Under the pieces are notes generated by a model. It saw nothing but the letters and a program-made list of their open reading frames with translations. It did not search any database and was not told the DNA's origin. Positions 43,977-52,915 of a stretch of 64,000 nt of DNA are shown here, one piece after another (within the stretch, counting starts at the first letter, position 1; the number at the start of each line of letters is the position of its first letter). Source of the stretch: LZORAL124-50-18 sp051208045 (GTDB lineage: Bacteria; Pseudomonadota; Gammaproteobacteria; Pseudomonadales; Oleiphilaceae); NCBI GenBank assembly GCA_051208045.1, contig JBPJFY010000002.1:372001-436000 (forward strand). Direction: 5' to 3'. The position numbers were made by a program, and so were the translations under genes.

Positions 43977-44066
43977 TCAGTGTTTCAAGCCATGGCAATT
44001 TTCATAGCGTATGTCTGATCCACAAAAACACTTGCCGTTGCCCTTTGCATGTGAACCCTTGCCCAT
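43977..44066 (-). pseudogene. SEC-C motif mini-ORF (29 codons) at the repeat junction
   Basis: The minus strand encodes 29 residues from the ATG at 44066, ending with CFCGSDIRYENCHGLKH. This matches the zinc-binding SEC-C motif (CxCGSGxxYxxCHG) except for Asp in place of the Gly after Ser. The first dozen codons lie in the antisense of the duplicated lysR tail, so the SEC-C part was joined to it at about 44032. It is most likely the tail of a truncated gene. Whether it is translated is unknown. Confidence 0.5.
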
Positions 44067-44182
44067 GTGACTGTATTGGCGTACGGGGGCCGATTCTGAA
44101 TCCTACATTCGGTGGCTGATCGAACGACTGAAGAAAATTATGGGCAATATGCCTGCAGATACGCTGGCTTAAGATCTGGAAG
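44032..44182 (+). repeat. Copy B of the 151-bp repeat: decayed lysR 3' fragment
   Basis: This is the second copy of the lysR 3' end, about 94 percent identical to 42396-42546. A CGG codon has become TGA (44068-44070), giving an in-frame stop, and no upstream lysR sequence is present. It abuts the SEC-C tail on the left and the 3' end of the araC gene on the right, whose stop codon lies inside it. Confidence 0.9.
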
Positions 44183-45197
44183 GGTTCGATCGCCAGATTT
44201 TTGGGGCACAGCCCGCCCAGCGTTTGAACGCATGAGAAAAATTACTGGCTTCGCTGTAGCCCAGCAGCTGGGCGATCTGTTCGATGGATAGGGAGGTGCT
44301 CAGATACTCCTTGGCCAGTTGAAAGCGGATTTCGTCCTGGATGCACTGAAAGCTGGCCTGTTCTTCGCTGAGCTTGCGACGCAATGAGCGGGTGGACAGG
44401 TTCAGGCGCTGCGCGACTTCTTCCAGGCCAGGAATGCTCCCCGGTTGGCGCACCAGCTCCTGCCGCACGGCTTCCACCAGCGGCGTAGATCGGCTCAGCG
44501 TTGCGAGGAGCTGTTCACATTGCTGGCGGCAGTGTGCGGAGGTTGCTGGGTCGCGCATGGGCATCGGAAGACTCAACACCGCACGCGGGATGGCGCACAA
44601 CGCTACGTCCGCATCAAACGTCACCGGACACGGGAAGTAAGCGGCATAGGCACGGCGATGCTCGGCCTTCCCATAGGTGAGCTGGATTCGGCTGGGCTTG
44701 ATGGGCATGCCCAGCGCTTGTTCTGCACCACTCAACGCGGCCGCAATTTCCCGATCCTCATACAGGCGTTGCACAGAGGGTGGCAGTGGGCGCATGGGTA
44801 GAAACTGCAGCGCCACTGCGTCATCTTGAGGCGTCAAACAGAGACGATAGTGCGTGAATGTCAGCGGATGAAAGTCCACCGCGAGTTTCAGTGCGTCGCC
44901 GATCGTGCTGGCACTCAACATGGCGTAGCCGAGCATGCCATAGGATTCCAGCCGATACGCTTCGCCCAGTTTCAAGCCCAGCAGCGGGTCGCCGCTTAAC
45001 TGCAGTAACCGTTCATGGAATGCCACTTCCTGTTCGACCGTGAGCCCGGGCGACAGCTGTTCGAGTTGCTCACTCGTGATGCCCGTACCTTCGAGGCACT
45101 TCTCGGCTGAATAACCAAGGCCTGCCATGACCTGCAACGCCGGTCGCAGGGCTTTTATGTGGTGGGCGTTGGCGCTCAGGTCGGCGGGGTGCATCAT
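44169..45197 (-). CDS. AraC-family transcriptional regulator
   Basis: This 342-residue regulator has an N-terminal sensing domain of the arabinose-binding type (about residues 20-205) and a C-terminal AraC domain (LNLSTRSLRRKLSEEQASF, IAQLLGYSEASNFSHAFKRW). It starts 4 bases after the upstream channel gene stop and is probably co-transcribed with it. Its last residues (about RS and the stop) are encoded by the lysR-derived repeat, so the original C-terminus may have been altered slightly. Its target is unknown. Confidence 0.88.
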   Translation of the reverse strand: MMHPADLSANAHHIKALRPALQVMAGLGYSAEKCLEGTGITSEQLEQLSPGLTVEQEVAFHERLLQLSGDPLLGLKLGEAYRLESYGMLGYAMLSASTIGDALKLAVDFHPLTFTHYRLCLTPQDDAVALQFLPMRPLPPSVQRLYEDREIAAALSGAEQALGMPIKPSRIQLTYGKAEHRRAYAAYFPCPVTFDADVALCAIPRAVLSLPMPMRDPATSAHCRQQCEQLLATLSRSTPLVEAVRQELVRQPGSIPGLEEVAQRLNLSTRSLRRKLSEEQASFQCIQDEIRFQLAKEYLSTSLSIEQIAQLLGYSEASNFSHAFKRWAGCAPKIWRSNPSRS

Positions 45198-45201
45198 CTA
45201 G

Positions 45202-46068
45202 CTAGCCTTTTTGCTTCACCTGCTGAGAAAGCATCGACTTCAATTCTGAAATTTCCTGCCGCAGAAGTCTTACCTCCGCATGCATGTCTGCCTCAATGTG
45301 CGCTTGTGCCTGGTGCATTACTTCCCGGGTCTCTTTCGCTTCCTGCTCGCTGAAAGTTTGCATGGCGTTGACGATGATGGCAATAAACAGGTTCAGCATG
45401 GTAAACGTGGCCACCAGGATAAAAGGCACAAAGAACATCCAGGCGTAGGGGTGCGATTCCATCACCGGGCGCGCGATGCCCATCGACCAGCTTTCCAGCG
45501 TCATGATCTGGAACAGGGTATAGAACGAGTGACCGAGGCTGCCAAAAAACTCCGGATGCGAGGTGGCAAACAGGTTAGTGGCAATGACGGCGAATACATA
45601 GTAAATCAGCAACAACACCAGCGCGATGGAAGTGAGCCCCGGAATCGCCCCCACCAGAGCGCCCACCACCCGCCGCATGGAGGGCACGATGGTGAGTATT
45701 CGCAGTACCCGCAATACACGCAGGGCCCGTAGCACAGCAAATGGCCCGGAGGCGGGAATCAGTGCAATGGCGACCACTGTAAAGTCAAAGAGCGACCAGG
45801 CGTCCCGGAAAAAGCGGCCACGATACACCAGAATTCTCGCCACAATCTCCAGCACAAAAATGACCAATAACACAGTATCCAGTTGATGGAGCAGGCCGCC
45901 AACCTGCGCCATGACGGTTGGGCTGGTTTCCGCGCCCAGAATTACCGCATTCAGAATGATCAGCGCGAGAATCGTGTGTTGAAAAATCGCATGCTCAATG
46001 AATACCTGAAGCCGGGCTAAGCCGGCGGGCGTAGGGTTTAATGTATCATCCCGAGTGGTGGGCTGCAT
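45202..46068 (-). CDS. BacNav-type voltage-gated sodium channel homologue
   Basis: This is a 288-residue six-TM channel from the ATG at 46068 (MQPTTRDDTL); an upstream in-frame start at 46221 is unlikely since it overlaps the previous gene. The S4 voltage sensor is clear (LRALRVLRVLRILTIVPSMRR, four evenly spaced Arg). The pore has the filter TLESWSM, identical to the sodium-selective bacterial NavAb type. After S6 a C-terminal coiled coil (EVRLLRQEISELKSMLSQQ) should assemble the tetramer. It lies between a second channel gene and an AraC gene. Confidence 0.92.
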   Translation of the reverse strand: MQPTTRDDTLNPTPAGLARLQVFIEHAIFQHTILALIILNAVILGAETSPTVMAQVGGLLHQLDTVLLVIFVLEIVARILVYRGRFFRDAWSLFDFTVVAIALIPASGPFAVLRALRVLRVLRILTIVPSMRRVVGALVGAIPGLTSIALVLLLIYYVFAVIATNLFATSHPEFFGSLGHSFYTLFQIMTLESWSMGIARPVMESHPYAWMFFVPFILVATFTMLNLFIAIIVNAMQTFSEQEAKETREVMHQAQAHIEADMHAEVRLLRQEISELKSMLSQQVKQKG

Positions 46069-46117
46069 GATGGCATCCTGTGTAGGCGGTAGTTTAGCGA
46101 TTACAAATCGGGTTGTT

Positions 46118-46957
46118 TTACTGTGGGTCAGCAGACAGAGATTGCTCTGAACCTGTTTTGGCGGACTGCTGAGACACGATGAGCGCACGCAATTCACGAA
46201 TCTCTGCCTGCAGATCAGCAATTGTCGGGTCGTCCTTATGCTCTTCTTCCCTCGCTTTGGCGTGCTCCTCTTCCATCACATTCACCACAATTCCGATCAC
46301 CATGTTTAAAAAGGCGAATGCGGTGAAGAAGATGAAACTGAGATAGAAGATCCAGCTCATGGGATACACTTCCATCGTTTCGTATTGCACGTCTGTCCAA
46401 TCTTCAAAGGTCATCACCCGGAACAGTGTGAGCATGGAAATGCTGATGTTCCCCCAAAGAACAGGATTGATTTGATTGAACATGAAGCTTCCGACGGCGG
46501 CATAGATGTAGAAGATGATAAACATCAACAGCATCACATAACCCAGCTGGGGCAGGGCTTTCAACAGACTGTTGACCAGGATGCGCAACTCGGGGATCAC
46601 TGAAATCATTCGCATCACACGGAATACACGGACCAAACGGGCAAGCAGGGCCATTTCAGAATCTTCGATCGGAACCAGGCTGATCGCGACGACCAAGGTG
46701 TCAAACAGGTTCCACCCGCCTTTGAGAAAGTCCTTTTTCACGGGCTCCGCAATAAAGCGGATGATGATTTCGATCAGGAAAAATACGGTGATGCCAATAT
46801 CGAGAAAACCAAGTACCGATAACACCGACTCCGGCAAGTTGTAGGTTTTTGCGCCGATTTCCAAGGCGGAAATGATGATGATGGCGATTACGAACAGTTC
46901 GAAGGCGCGGTTGCTCTTTAACGCAAAAAACTGATCTTGGAGCGAACGAAAATTCAT
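46118..46957 (-). CDS. Voltage-gated-type ion channel with Ca-like filter (TFEDWTD)
   Basis: This is a 279-residue six-TM channel. S4 reads LLARLVRVFRVMRMISVIPEL. The pore filter is TFEDWTD, with acidic residues at the three places where the engineered calcium-selective CavAb channel has Asp (TLDDWSD), so calcium permeation is predicted. S6 (FAFLNMVIGIVVNVMEE) is followed by a C-terminal coiled coil (LQAEIRELRALIVSQQ). It precedes the sodium-type channel gene by 49 bases on the same strand. Selectivity is inferred only. Confidence 0.85.
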   Translation of the reverse strand: MNFRSLQDQFFALKSNRAFELFVIAIIIISALEIGAKTYNLPESVLSVLGFLDIGITVFFLIEIIIRFIAEPVKKDFLKGGWNLFDTLVVAISLVPIEDSEMALLARLVRVFRVMRMISVIPELRILVNSLLKALPQLGYVMLLMFIIFYIYAAVGSFMFNQINPVLWGNISISMLTLFRVMTFEDWTDVQYETMEVYPMSWIFYLSFIFFTAFAFLNMVIGIVVNVMEEEHAKAREEEHKDDPTIADLQAEIRELRALIVSQQSAKTGSEQSLSADPQ

Positions 46958-47178
46958 AGTGAAACACGTACCTATGTGTGGGTGTCAGGATGCTGAACGG
47001 GAGGATTTGGAATAGCGCGGATTTTACAGGATTTATGGGGATTCACGATGAAATTTTCGTTATTTTCTCACGATTTTGGCCGTAATTCACATGTTTTCGC
47101 TGGATCGAACATTACTGTTTCCCGAAATATGTTCAACAATGGTCCTTTCTTATGGCGAAAAATTGAGCAGGTTAGTGC

Positions 47179-48696
47179 ATGAAAACAACAACAGCTGCGC
47201 ATCGAAATGCGGGGGGGCGTAGAGAGCCTTCGGTGATTATTATTGGTGCGGGTATGACGGGCATCTTGCTGTGCATCCGATTGCGCGAAGCGGGCGTCAC
47301 CAATATCACAATATTGGAGAAAAAGGACCGGGTAGGGGGAACCTGGCGAGAGAATACATACCCCGGCGTGGCCTGTGATGTTCCGGCGCATATGTATACC
47401 TACGCGTTTGAACCGAATCCGGAGTGGAGCCATCGATTTGCCCGGGGGGATGAAATTCAGGCGTACTTCGAGCGTGTGGCTAATAAATACGGCGTGACCG
47501 AGGTGGTGCGGTTTAATGAACTGGTAGAGGAAGCGCATTATCAGGATTGCCAGTGGCAGGTCAGCACAAACAAGGGGCAGTATCGCGCGGATTTCCTGAT
47601 CCCGGCCACTGGCATTCTGCACCATCCAGCCATGCCTGCGATTCCCGGACGAGATACGTTTGCCGGTGTGAGTTTTCATACCGCCCGCTGGCAGCATGAT
47701 GTGGATCTGAAAGGCAAGCGGGTGGGGGTGATAGGCACGGGGTCGACTGCCTGTCAGGCTATTCCTGAACTCGTCAAGCAGGGGGCGGAGGTGTCGGTGT
47801 TTCAACGTACACCGCAGTGGATTATTAACATTCCGGATCGCGATTACACGGCTGACCACAAAACCGCGTGCCGGAAAAGTCCCAGTCTTCTGTACCGCTT
47901 AAGGAACAGATATACCTGGTTGGTCGAGCAAACGTTTTCCAAGGCCGTGACTGGGCACTGGCTTGCCCATCGACTCGTGTCTGCCGCCTGCAAACTGAAC
48001 TTGACGTTCAGCGTGAAAGATCCTGCGCTGCGTGCGAAACTCACGCCCAACTACCGGGTGGGCTGCAAGCGGCTGGTGATCAATGCCACGTTTTATGATG
48101 CGATTCAGCAACCCAATGCCCACCTGGTGACCGATGGCATACTGCGTGTTGAACCGGACGGCGTGGTGACGGAGGGCGAGCAGAAGCACCCACTGGATGT
48201 GCTGATTTATGCCACCGGCTTCCACCCGTTTCACTTCATGCGCCCCATGGATCTTACCGGAGAAGGCGGAATCACCATCGATCAGGCCTGGGAAAAGAAG
48301 GTGCAGGCTTACCGATCCTTGTTTGTGCCCGGCTTCCCCAACATGTTTTTGATGCTGGGGCCCAACACGCCGATCGGGAACTTCTCCGTGATTGCCATGA
48401 GCGAAGTGCAGACGAATTATGTGCTCCAGGTGATTGACCACTGGCGTAAAGGGGAGTTCGATGCATTGGATGCCAAGCCGGAAGCCATGCAGGCATTTAA
48501 TGCCTATTTAAAAGCAGGGATGGACAAAACGGTGTGGGTAGGGGGGTGCCAGAGCTGGTATATGGATGCGGATGGCGACCCGGCCATGTGGCCGTATTCC
48601 TGGAAGCAGTGGGTGAAGGAAATGGATGCGCCGATGATGGGAGACTTTAACTTATCCAGAAAACAGGACGCGGGCCGGGACTCGAAAGCGGCGTGA
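47179..48696 (+). CDS. Flavin-containing (Baeyer-Villiger-type) monooxygenase
   Basis: This 505-residue protein binds FAD (IIGAGMTGILLCIRLREAG, near residue 20) and NADPH (VIGTGSTACQ, near residue 193). Between the two is the BVMO fingerprint FxGxxxHxxxW (FAGVSFHTARW, near residue 166), and GGTWRENTYPGVACD is also typical. It should insert oxygen into ketones to give esters or lactones. It stands alone, divergent from the channel genes. The substrate is unknown. Confidence 0.9.
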   Translation: MKTTTAAHRNAGGRREPSVIIIGAGMTGILLCIRLREAGVTNITILEKKDRVGGTWRENTYPGVACDVPAHMYTYAFEPNPEWSHRFARGDEIQAYFERVANKYGVTEVVRFNELVEEAHYQDCQWQVSTNKGQYRADFLIPATGILHHPAMPAIPGRDTFAGVSFHTARWQHDVDLKGKRVGVIGTGSTACQAIPELVKQGAEVSVFQRTPQWIINIPDRDYTADHKTACRKSPSLLYRLRNRYTWLVEQTFSKAVTGHWLAHRLVSAACKLNLTFSVKDPALRAKLTPNYRVGCKRLVINATFYDAIQQPNAHLVTDGILRVEPDGVVTEGEQKHPLDVLIYATGFHPFHFMRPMDLTGEGGITIDQAWEKKVQAYRSLFVPGFPNMFLMLGPNTPIGNFSVIAMSEVQTNYVLQVIDHWRKGEFDALDAKPEAMQAFNAYLKAGMDKTVWVGGCQSWYMDADGDPAMWPYSWKQWVKEMDAPMMGDFNLSRKQDAGRDSKAA

Positions 48697-48715
48697 CAGC
48701 GCTCATTGGTTCGCT

Positions 48716-50902
48716 CTAAATCCCCGGATCGTATTTTGGGTGCTCGTGCTGGCCAATGTTGGCGCGGTACAGGGCAAACGCATTTTCAATTTCTTTCTTG
48801 AGGGTGTCGTCCTCCCAGGGCTTGAGGAAGAAACGGTAGATTGCACCTTCATTCACGGCGGCTTTAACCGAATCAATGTCGGTATAGCCGCTGAGCATGA
48901 TACGAACGGTGTCCGGGTACATGCTTTTAACGCGCCTGAGCAACTCAGAGCCGGTCATGCCTGGCATTCGCTGATCACTGATGATGACGCCCACGGAGTG
49001 TTTGGCGAGCAAATCCATCGCCTCTTCCGGTGTGTTCGCGGTGAGCACACGATAAGAGGATTTCCGCATCAGTCGCTTGATCGAAGAGAGTATGGCTTGT
49101 TCATCATCCACCACCAGGAGCGTTTCTTCTGTGCTTGACTGGACAACTTTCGGGGTGTAACTCTTCAATTGTGCCAGAAAGTCTTCCGCACTCACTGGTT
49201 TGCTGAAGTAAAAGCCTTGCAGGTAATCGCACATGAACCGCTGTAGCAATTGGCACTGAGCTTCGTCTTCAATACCTTCGGCCACGACTTTTAATCCCAG
49301 TGTGTGGGAAATCTGCACGATGAGGCGGGACAGTTGGGCGTCTTCAGCAATGTGTGTCATTTCCTGCACAAAGCAACGATCCACTTTCAGGCGATCCAGC
49401 GGAATCTGTTTTAAATAACTCAAATTGGAATACCCCGTGCCGAAGTCATCAATGGCGATGGCACAACCCAGTGCGCGAAGCTCTCTCAGCAATTGCACAC
49501 TGTTTTCCATGTTGGCAATGATTGAACTTTCCGTGATCTCAAACTCCAGGAATTTGGGATTGACTTTATGGGTGTTGACCAACTCTTCGACATATTTTGA
49601 CAGGCCTGGCTTGCTTAGTTGAATCGCGGACAGGTTAATGGCCAGCGTAAAGCCTTCCGGCAGATGAATTTGCCACGTCTTCAACTGCTTTATCGCCGTT
49701 TCCAGAACCCAGTCGCCAATGGGTTCAATAATATCGTACTTCTCGGCGGCAGGAATAAACAAGGCGGGAGAAACGAGCCCTTTATCCGGGTGATGCCAGC
49801 GAATCAGCGCTTCGCAACCGGTAATGCGACCATCCACAGCGCTCACTTGCGGTTGGTAATGCAGCATAAATTCCTGCTGCTCCAGTGCTCGTGACACTTC
49901 CGCCCGAAACTGGGCCTTTGAAAACGCCACGCCGTCCGCAATAGCACTCACAAACATGAGTCGCTGGTAGTCACCAGAGCTTTTGGCCAAAACAAGGGCT
50001 TCTTCCGAGAGGCTCAGCAGCTGCTCCTCAGTGTCACCGTGCTGAGGGTATAATGTAGCGCCGCCTATCAGATTCACTTTCAAGGGAATGTTGTTGAACT
50101 TAACCGATTGAGAAAAAACCTGTGTGATGTCCAGGTACCGTTTACTGGCCGCTTCTGCGGTTTCGGCATCCGGGAGCAAAAGGAGAAAGCGCGCGCCGTT
50201 TCCGCGGGCCAAACTCTCCCCCGGTGCGAGTTGTTCGTTGATCAAGCTGGCGATGAATTTCAGTAGCTGGTTGCTGGTTGCAAATCCGAGCGTGTCGTTA
50301 AAGTGCCGAAAGTTAAGAATATTGATTTGTACCACCGTGAATCCCGGTGAGGATGCTTCGGTGGTTTCAATCTCGCAGTAATTGATTAATTGATGTATGC
50401 GGTCTCGAAACAACACATGATTCGGTAGCCCAGTGATGTTATCGTGGGTGGTGGCGTAATCCTTAATGGCCTGATCTGTTCTGCGCTGTGTAACGTCCTC
50501 TTTGACGGCGACAAAATGACTGATTTCACCCGCGTCGTTTAAAAGTGGTGTGATGGTGACCTTTTCCCAAAAAAGATCTCCATTTTTCTTCTTGTTTTCA
50601 ATCTCCCCAATCCAGGTGCGTCCGGAGAGTATGGTCGTCCACAAGTCGGTGTAAACAGACTTGCCAGTGCGGCCGGATTGAAATAAGGCGGGCCGATTAC
50701 CCAGCACGTTAGCTGGTGTATATCCTGAGACATCAAACACCCGTTGATTGGCATAAGTAATAATGCCCTTGTCGTCAGTGACGATCACGCCAAAAGGGCT
50801 TTGTTCGATCGCGGAGGCAAGTGTTTTCTGCCAGTCATCATCTCCCTTTAAGTGATGTGCCAGGAGCTGCTCGGCAATCGGTTGAATCTTATCTAATGCC
50901 AT
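48716..50902 (-). CDS. PAS-(degenerate GGDEF)-EAL-REC protein, c-di-GMP phosphodiesterase
   Basis: This is a 728-residue protein (ATG at 50902; one at 50911 is also possible). A PAS domain (about residues 25-140) is followed by a GGDEF domain whose active site is RGNGARF, so it cannot make c-di-GMP. The EAL domain keeps its catalytic residues (CEALIRWHHP, NLSAIQLS, EFEITESS, IDDFGTGYSNLSYLK, VVAEGIED). An unusual C-terminal receiver domain (LLVVDDEQAILSSIKRLM, Asp in VIISDQRMPGMTG, FFLKPWED) suggests control by a nearby histidine kinase. Confidence 0.9.
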   Translation of the reverse strand: MALDKIQPIAEQLLAHHLKGDDDWQKTLASAIEQSPFGVIVTDDKGIITYANQRVFDVSGYTPANVLGNRPALFQSGRTGKSVYTDLWTTILSGRTWIGEIENKKKNGDLFWEKVTITPLLNDAGEISHFVAVKEDVTQRRTDQAIKDYATTHDNITGLPNHVLFRDRIHQLINYCEIETTEASSPGFTVVQINILNFRHFNDTLGFATSNQLLKFIASLINEQLAPGESLARGNGARFLLLLPDAETAEAASKRYLDITQVFSQSVKFNNIPLKVNLIGGATLYPQHGDTEEQLLSLSEEALVLAKSSGDYQRLMFVSAIADGVAFSKAQFRAEVSRALEQQEFMLHYQPQVSAVDGRITGCEALIRWHHPDKGLVSPALFIPAAEKYDIIEPIGDWVLETAIKQLKTWQIHLPEGFTLAINLSAIQLSKPGLSKYVEELVNTHKVNPKFLEFEITESSIIANMENSVQLLRELRALGCAIAIDDFGTGYSNLSYLKQIPLDRLKVDRCFVQEMTHIAEDAQLSRLIVQISHTLGLKVVAEGIEDEAQCQLLQRFMCDYLQGFYFSKPVSAEDFLAQLKSYTPKVVQSSTEETLLVVDDEQAILSSIKRLMRKSSYRVLTANTPEEAMDLLAKHSVGVIISDQRMPGMTGSELLRRVKSMYPDTVRIMLSGYTDIDSVKAAVNEGAIYRFFLKPWEDDTLKKEIENAFALYRANIGQHEHPKYDPGI

Positions 50903-51053
50903 AAAACCCATCCAGTGTTGTGATGCGGTATTACATTGCGTTATTTCTATCTGATGTTTTCAATTTAGAAGAAATTGACGCTTTTGTCATACGCCAAGTT
51001 ATCTTTAGATTAGATCAATAATTGATCGATTTCCATGGGTGGTAATCGAACTT

Positions 51054-52751
51054 TTACCTCAGCTGAGGTATTACTGGCAGTTTGATCAAGAATGTCGCGC
51101 CTTCCCCCAGCGTACTTTGTACACTGAGATCCCCTTTATGTTGGTTCACAATGATATCCCAGCAAATGTTCAAGCCCAGCCCGGTGCCTTCCCCCACGGG
51201 TTTCGTTGTGAAAAAAGGATCGAACACTTTTTCCAGATGGCGGGGAGCGATACCGCCACCGGTATCTTTTATTTGCGCATACACCCATGTCTCATCCTGC
51301 CAGGTGGACAAGTAAATATCACCAGCTCCCCCGTTCTGCCTGATCGCGTGTGCAGCGTTAACGAGCAGGTTGGAAACGACCTGATTAATACTGCCGAGAT
51401 TCATGGGCACGATTGCGGTGTTTTGCAAGTCTTGATGCACGGTACAGTGGTATTTGAGTTCGTTGTGTACCAGCTTCAGTGTGCTCGTGAACGCATCGTT
51501 GATGTTGTGGGGCGCAAGCTCGGTCGCTTCTTCTGCCCGCGCGAAATCTTTGAGATTCATGACAATTTCCCGGATACGGTTTGCACCTTCCCGGCAATCC
51601 TGTAGCAGGTCAGGCAGGTCTTCCTTGATGAACTCGTAATCATGTTTTTCTCTGAGAGCATTGAGCGTGTCGTCGGATTTGCAGAAGGGGGCCAGCGCTT
51701 CCGTTAATTCAATTAGCGATTCGGTATATTCGTTCAGGCGATTGATGTTGCTGGCGATAAACCCCACGGGATTGTTGATTTCATGGGCCACTCCAGCAGC
51801 CAGTTGACCGATAGATGCCAACTTTTCTTGATGGAGCAGGCGGGATTGGGTTTTTTTTAGGGTTTCCATGGAAACTTGTAGCTGTTCATTCGCGTGCGTA
51901 AGCTCCTGGGTTCGATTGTTGACTCTTGATTCAAGTTCATCATTCCAGTCTTTCAATTTCGAGCTTTGAAGAGACAGTTCAACGATGAGTTTAGAGACGG
52001 TATGAATTAGCGCATTAAAGGCAAAGTAAAAATCCCCGACCTCGTCTTTGCGCTCCAATGCTTCTCGATAGCGGTGAGTAATGTCGGTCAAGGGGGTAAC
52101 CGCTTCGGGCGGGAGCGAGTCCTCCTTCTCCTTCTTGATCGACAGGTCTGCGACTGCTCGCCGGAGCAAGGTGGCCATTTGGTGGGCTTTGGTGAACGGC
52201 TTAATGAACAGGCGTTGAAAGGCAATAAACACCAGACCGGCAAACAGAACCAATTCGATGAGAAGGTCAAGAATCTCTTCCAAAATGCGGTCTTTCAGAA
52301 TCCGTTCACGAGGCTCTGACGTGAATAATATGTGAATGGTTCCTATGGCCTGTTCTTGCCAAACAGCGGTGACGTCGACGAGTTGAATGTGGGGTTGATC
52401 AATTGCGGGAGCTAACGCACTTAAACTGCCTTCATAGCGACCGCGCCCCTTTAAAAAGCCAGACAGAGGCTCTTCTTTAGGCGTGATTTGGTGATGAACA
52501 TTAATCAGGATGCCTTCCACCAACTCATGGCCAGAGAGCAGCTCAGTAAAATAGGTGAGGGCCTCCAGGTCGACGGACCAGATCAGCGGGGATAAGGACT
52601 CTTTGATCACTTCGGTGAGATAGGTGCGCTGTGCGTCGTCACGCTTCAGCGTGTTCTTGTAAAACTCATGCACGCTGTTGCTGCGGACCGCAACCATGAA
52701 CGCGATACAGATCAGCACGATCACCAGTGTGATGCGTTGGGTGAGTTTCAC
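51054..52751 (-). CDS. Membrane sensor histidine kinase
   Basis: This 565-residue kinase has TM1 at residues about 6-23, a periplasmic sensor region of roughly 140 residues, TM2 near residue 170-190, a HAMP-like linker, a coiled coil (LESRVNNRTQELTHANEQLQ), the H-box ASIGQLAAGVAHEINNPVGF and an HATPase domain (NLLVNAAHAI, DTGGGIAPRHLEKVFDPF, GEGTGLGLNI). It lacks its own receiver. It is divergent from a second kinase of the same subtype and next to the EAL-REC gene, a likely partner. Confidence 0.92.
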   Translation of the reverse strand: MKLTQRITLVIVLICIAFMVAVRSNSVHEFYKNTLKRDDAQRTYLTEVIKESLSPLIWSVDLEALTYFTELLSGHELVEGILINVHHQITPKEEPLSGFLKGRGRYEGSLSALAPAIDQPHIQLVDVTAVWQEQAIGTIHILFTSEPRERILKDRILEEILDLLIELVLFAGLVFIAFQRLFIKPFTKAHQMATLLRRAVADLSIKKEKEDSLPPEAVTPLTDITHRYREALERKDEVGDFYFAFNALIHTVSKLIVELSLQSSKLKDWNDELESRVNNRTQELTHANEQLQVSMETLKKTQSRLLHQEKLASIGQLAAGVAHEINNPVGFIASNINRLNEYTESLIELTEALAPFCKSDDTLNALREKHDYEFIKEDLPDLLQDCREGANRIREIVMNLKDFARAEEATELAPHNINDAFTSTLKLVHNELKYHCTVHQDLQNTAIVPMNLGSINQVVSNLLVNAAHAIRQNGGAGDIYLSTWQDETWVYAQIKDTGGGIAPRHLEKVFDPFFTTKPVGEGTGLGLNICWDIIVNQHKGDLSVQSTLGEGATFLIKLPVIPQLR

Positions 52752-52915
52752 TCTGTCCCCTGCGTTTTCAACGAAGTTACTGACGGCGGAGTTGAAGATT
52801 GTCAGGCATAGCTCTGAAGAGGTATCGCCTCGAAAAGCTGCTCAAGAAACCCGCATATTGATTCAAATATAGACTAGACTGAAAAAAAAAGTGCATTGCC
52901 AGTTGGAGCGTTGCT

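Noticed and set aside
43682..44031. Possible integron attC site around the metallopeptidase and SEC-C tail
   Set aside because: SEC-C and lone genes are common in cassettes, but I could not find paired core sites (RYYYAAC / GTTRRRY) with an imperfect palindrome between them.
47068..47859. A 263-codon minus-strand frame
   Set aside because: It is antisense to the start of the clear flavin monooxygenase gene and has no recognisable motif.
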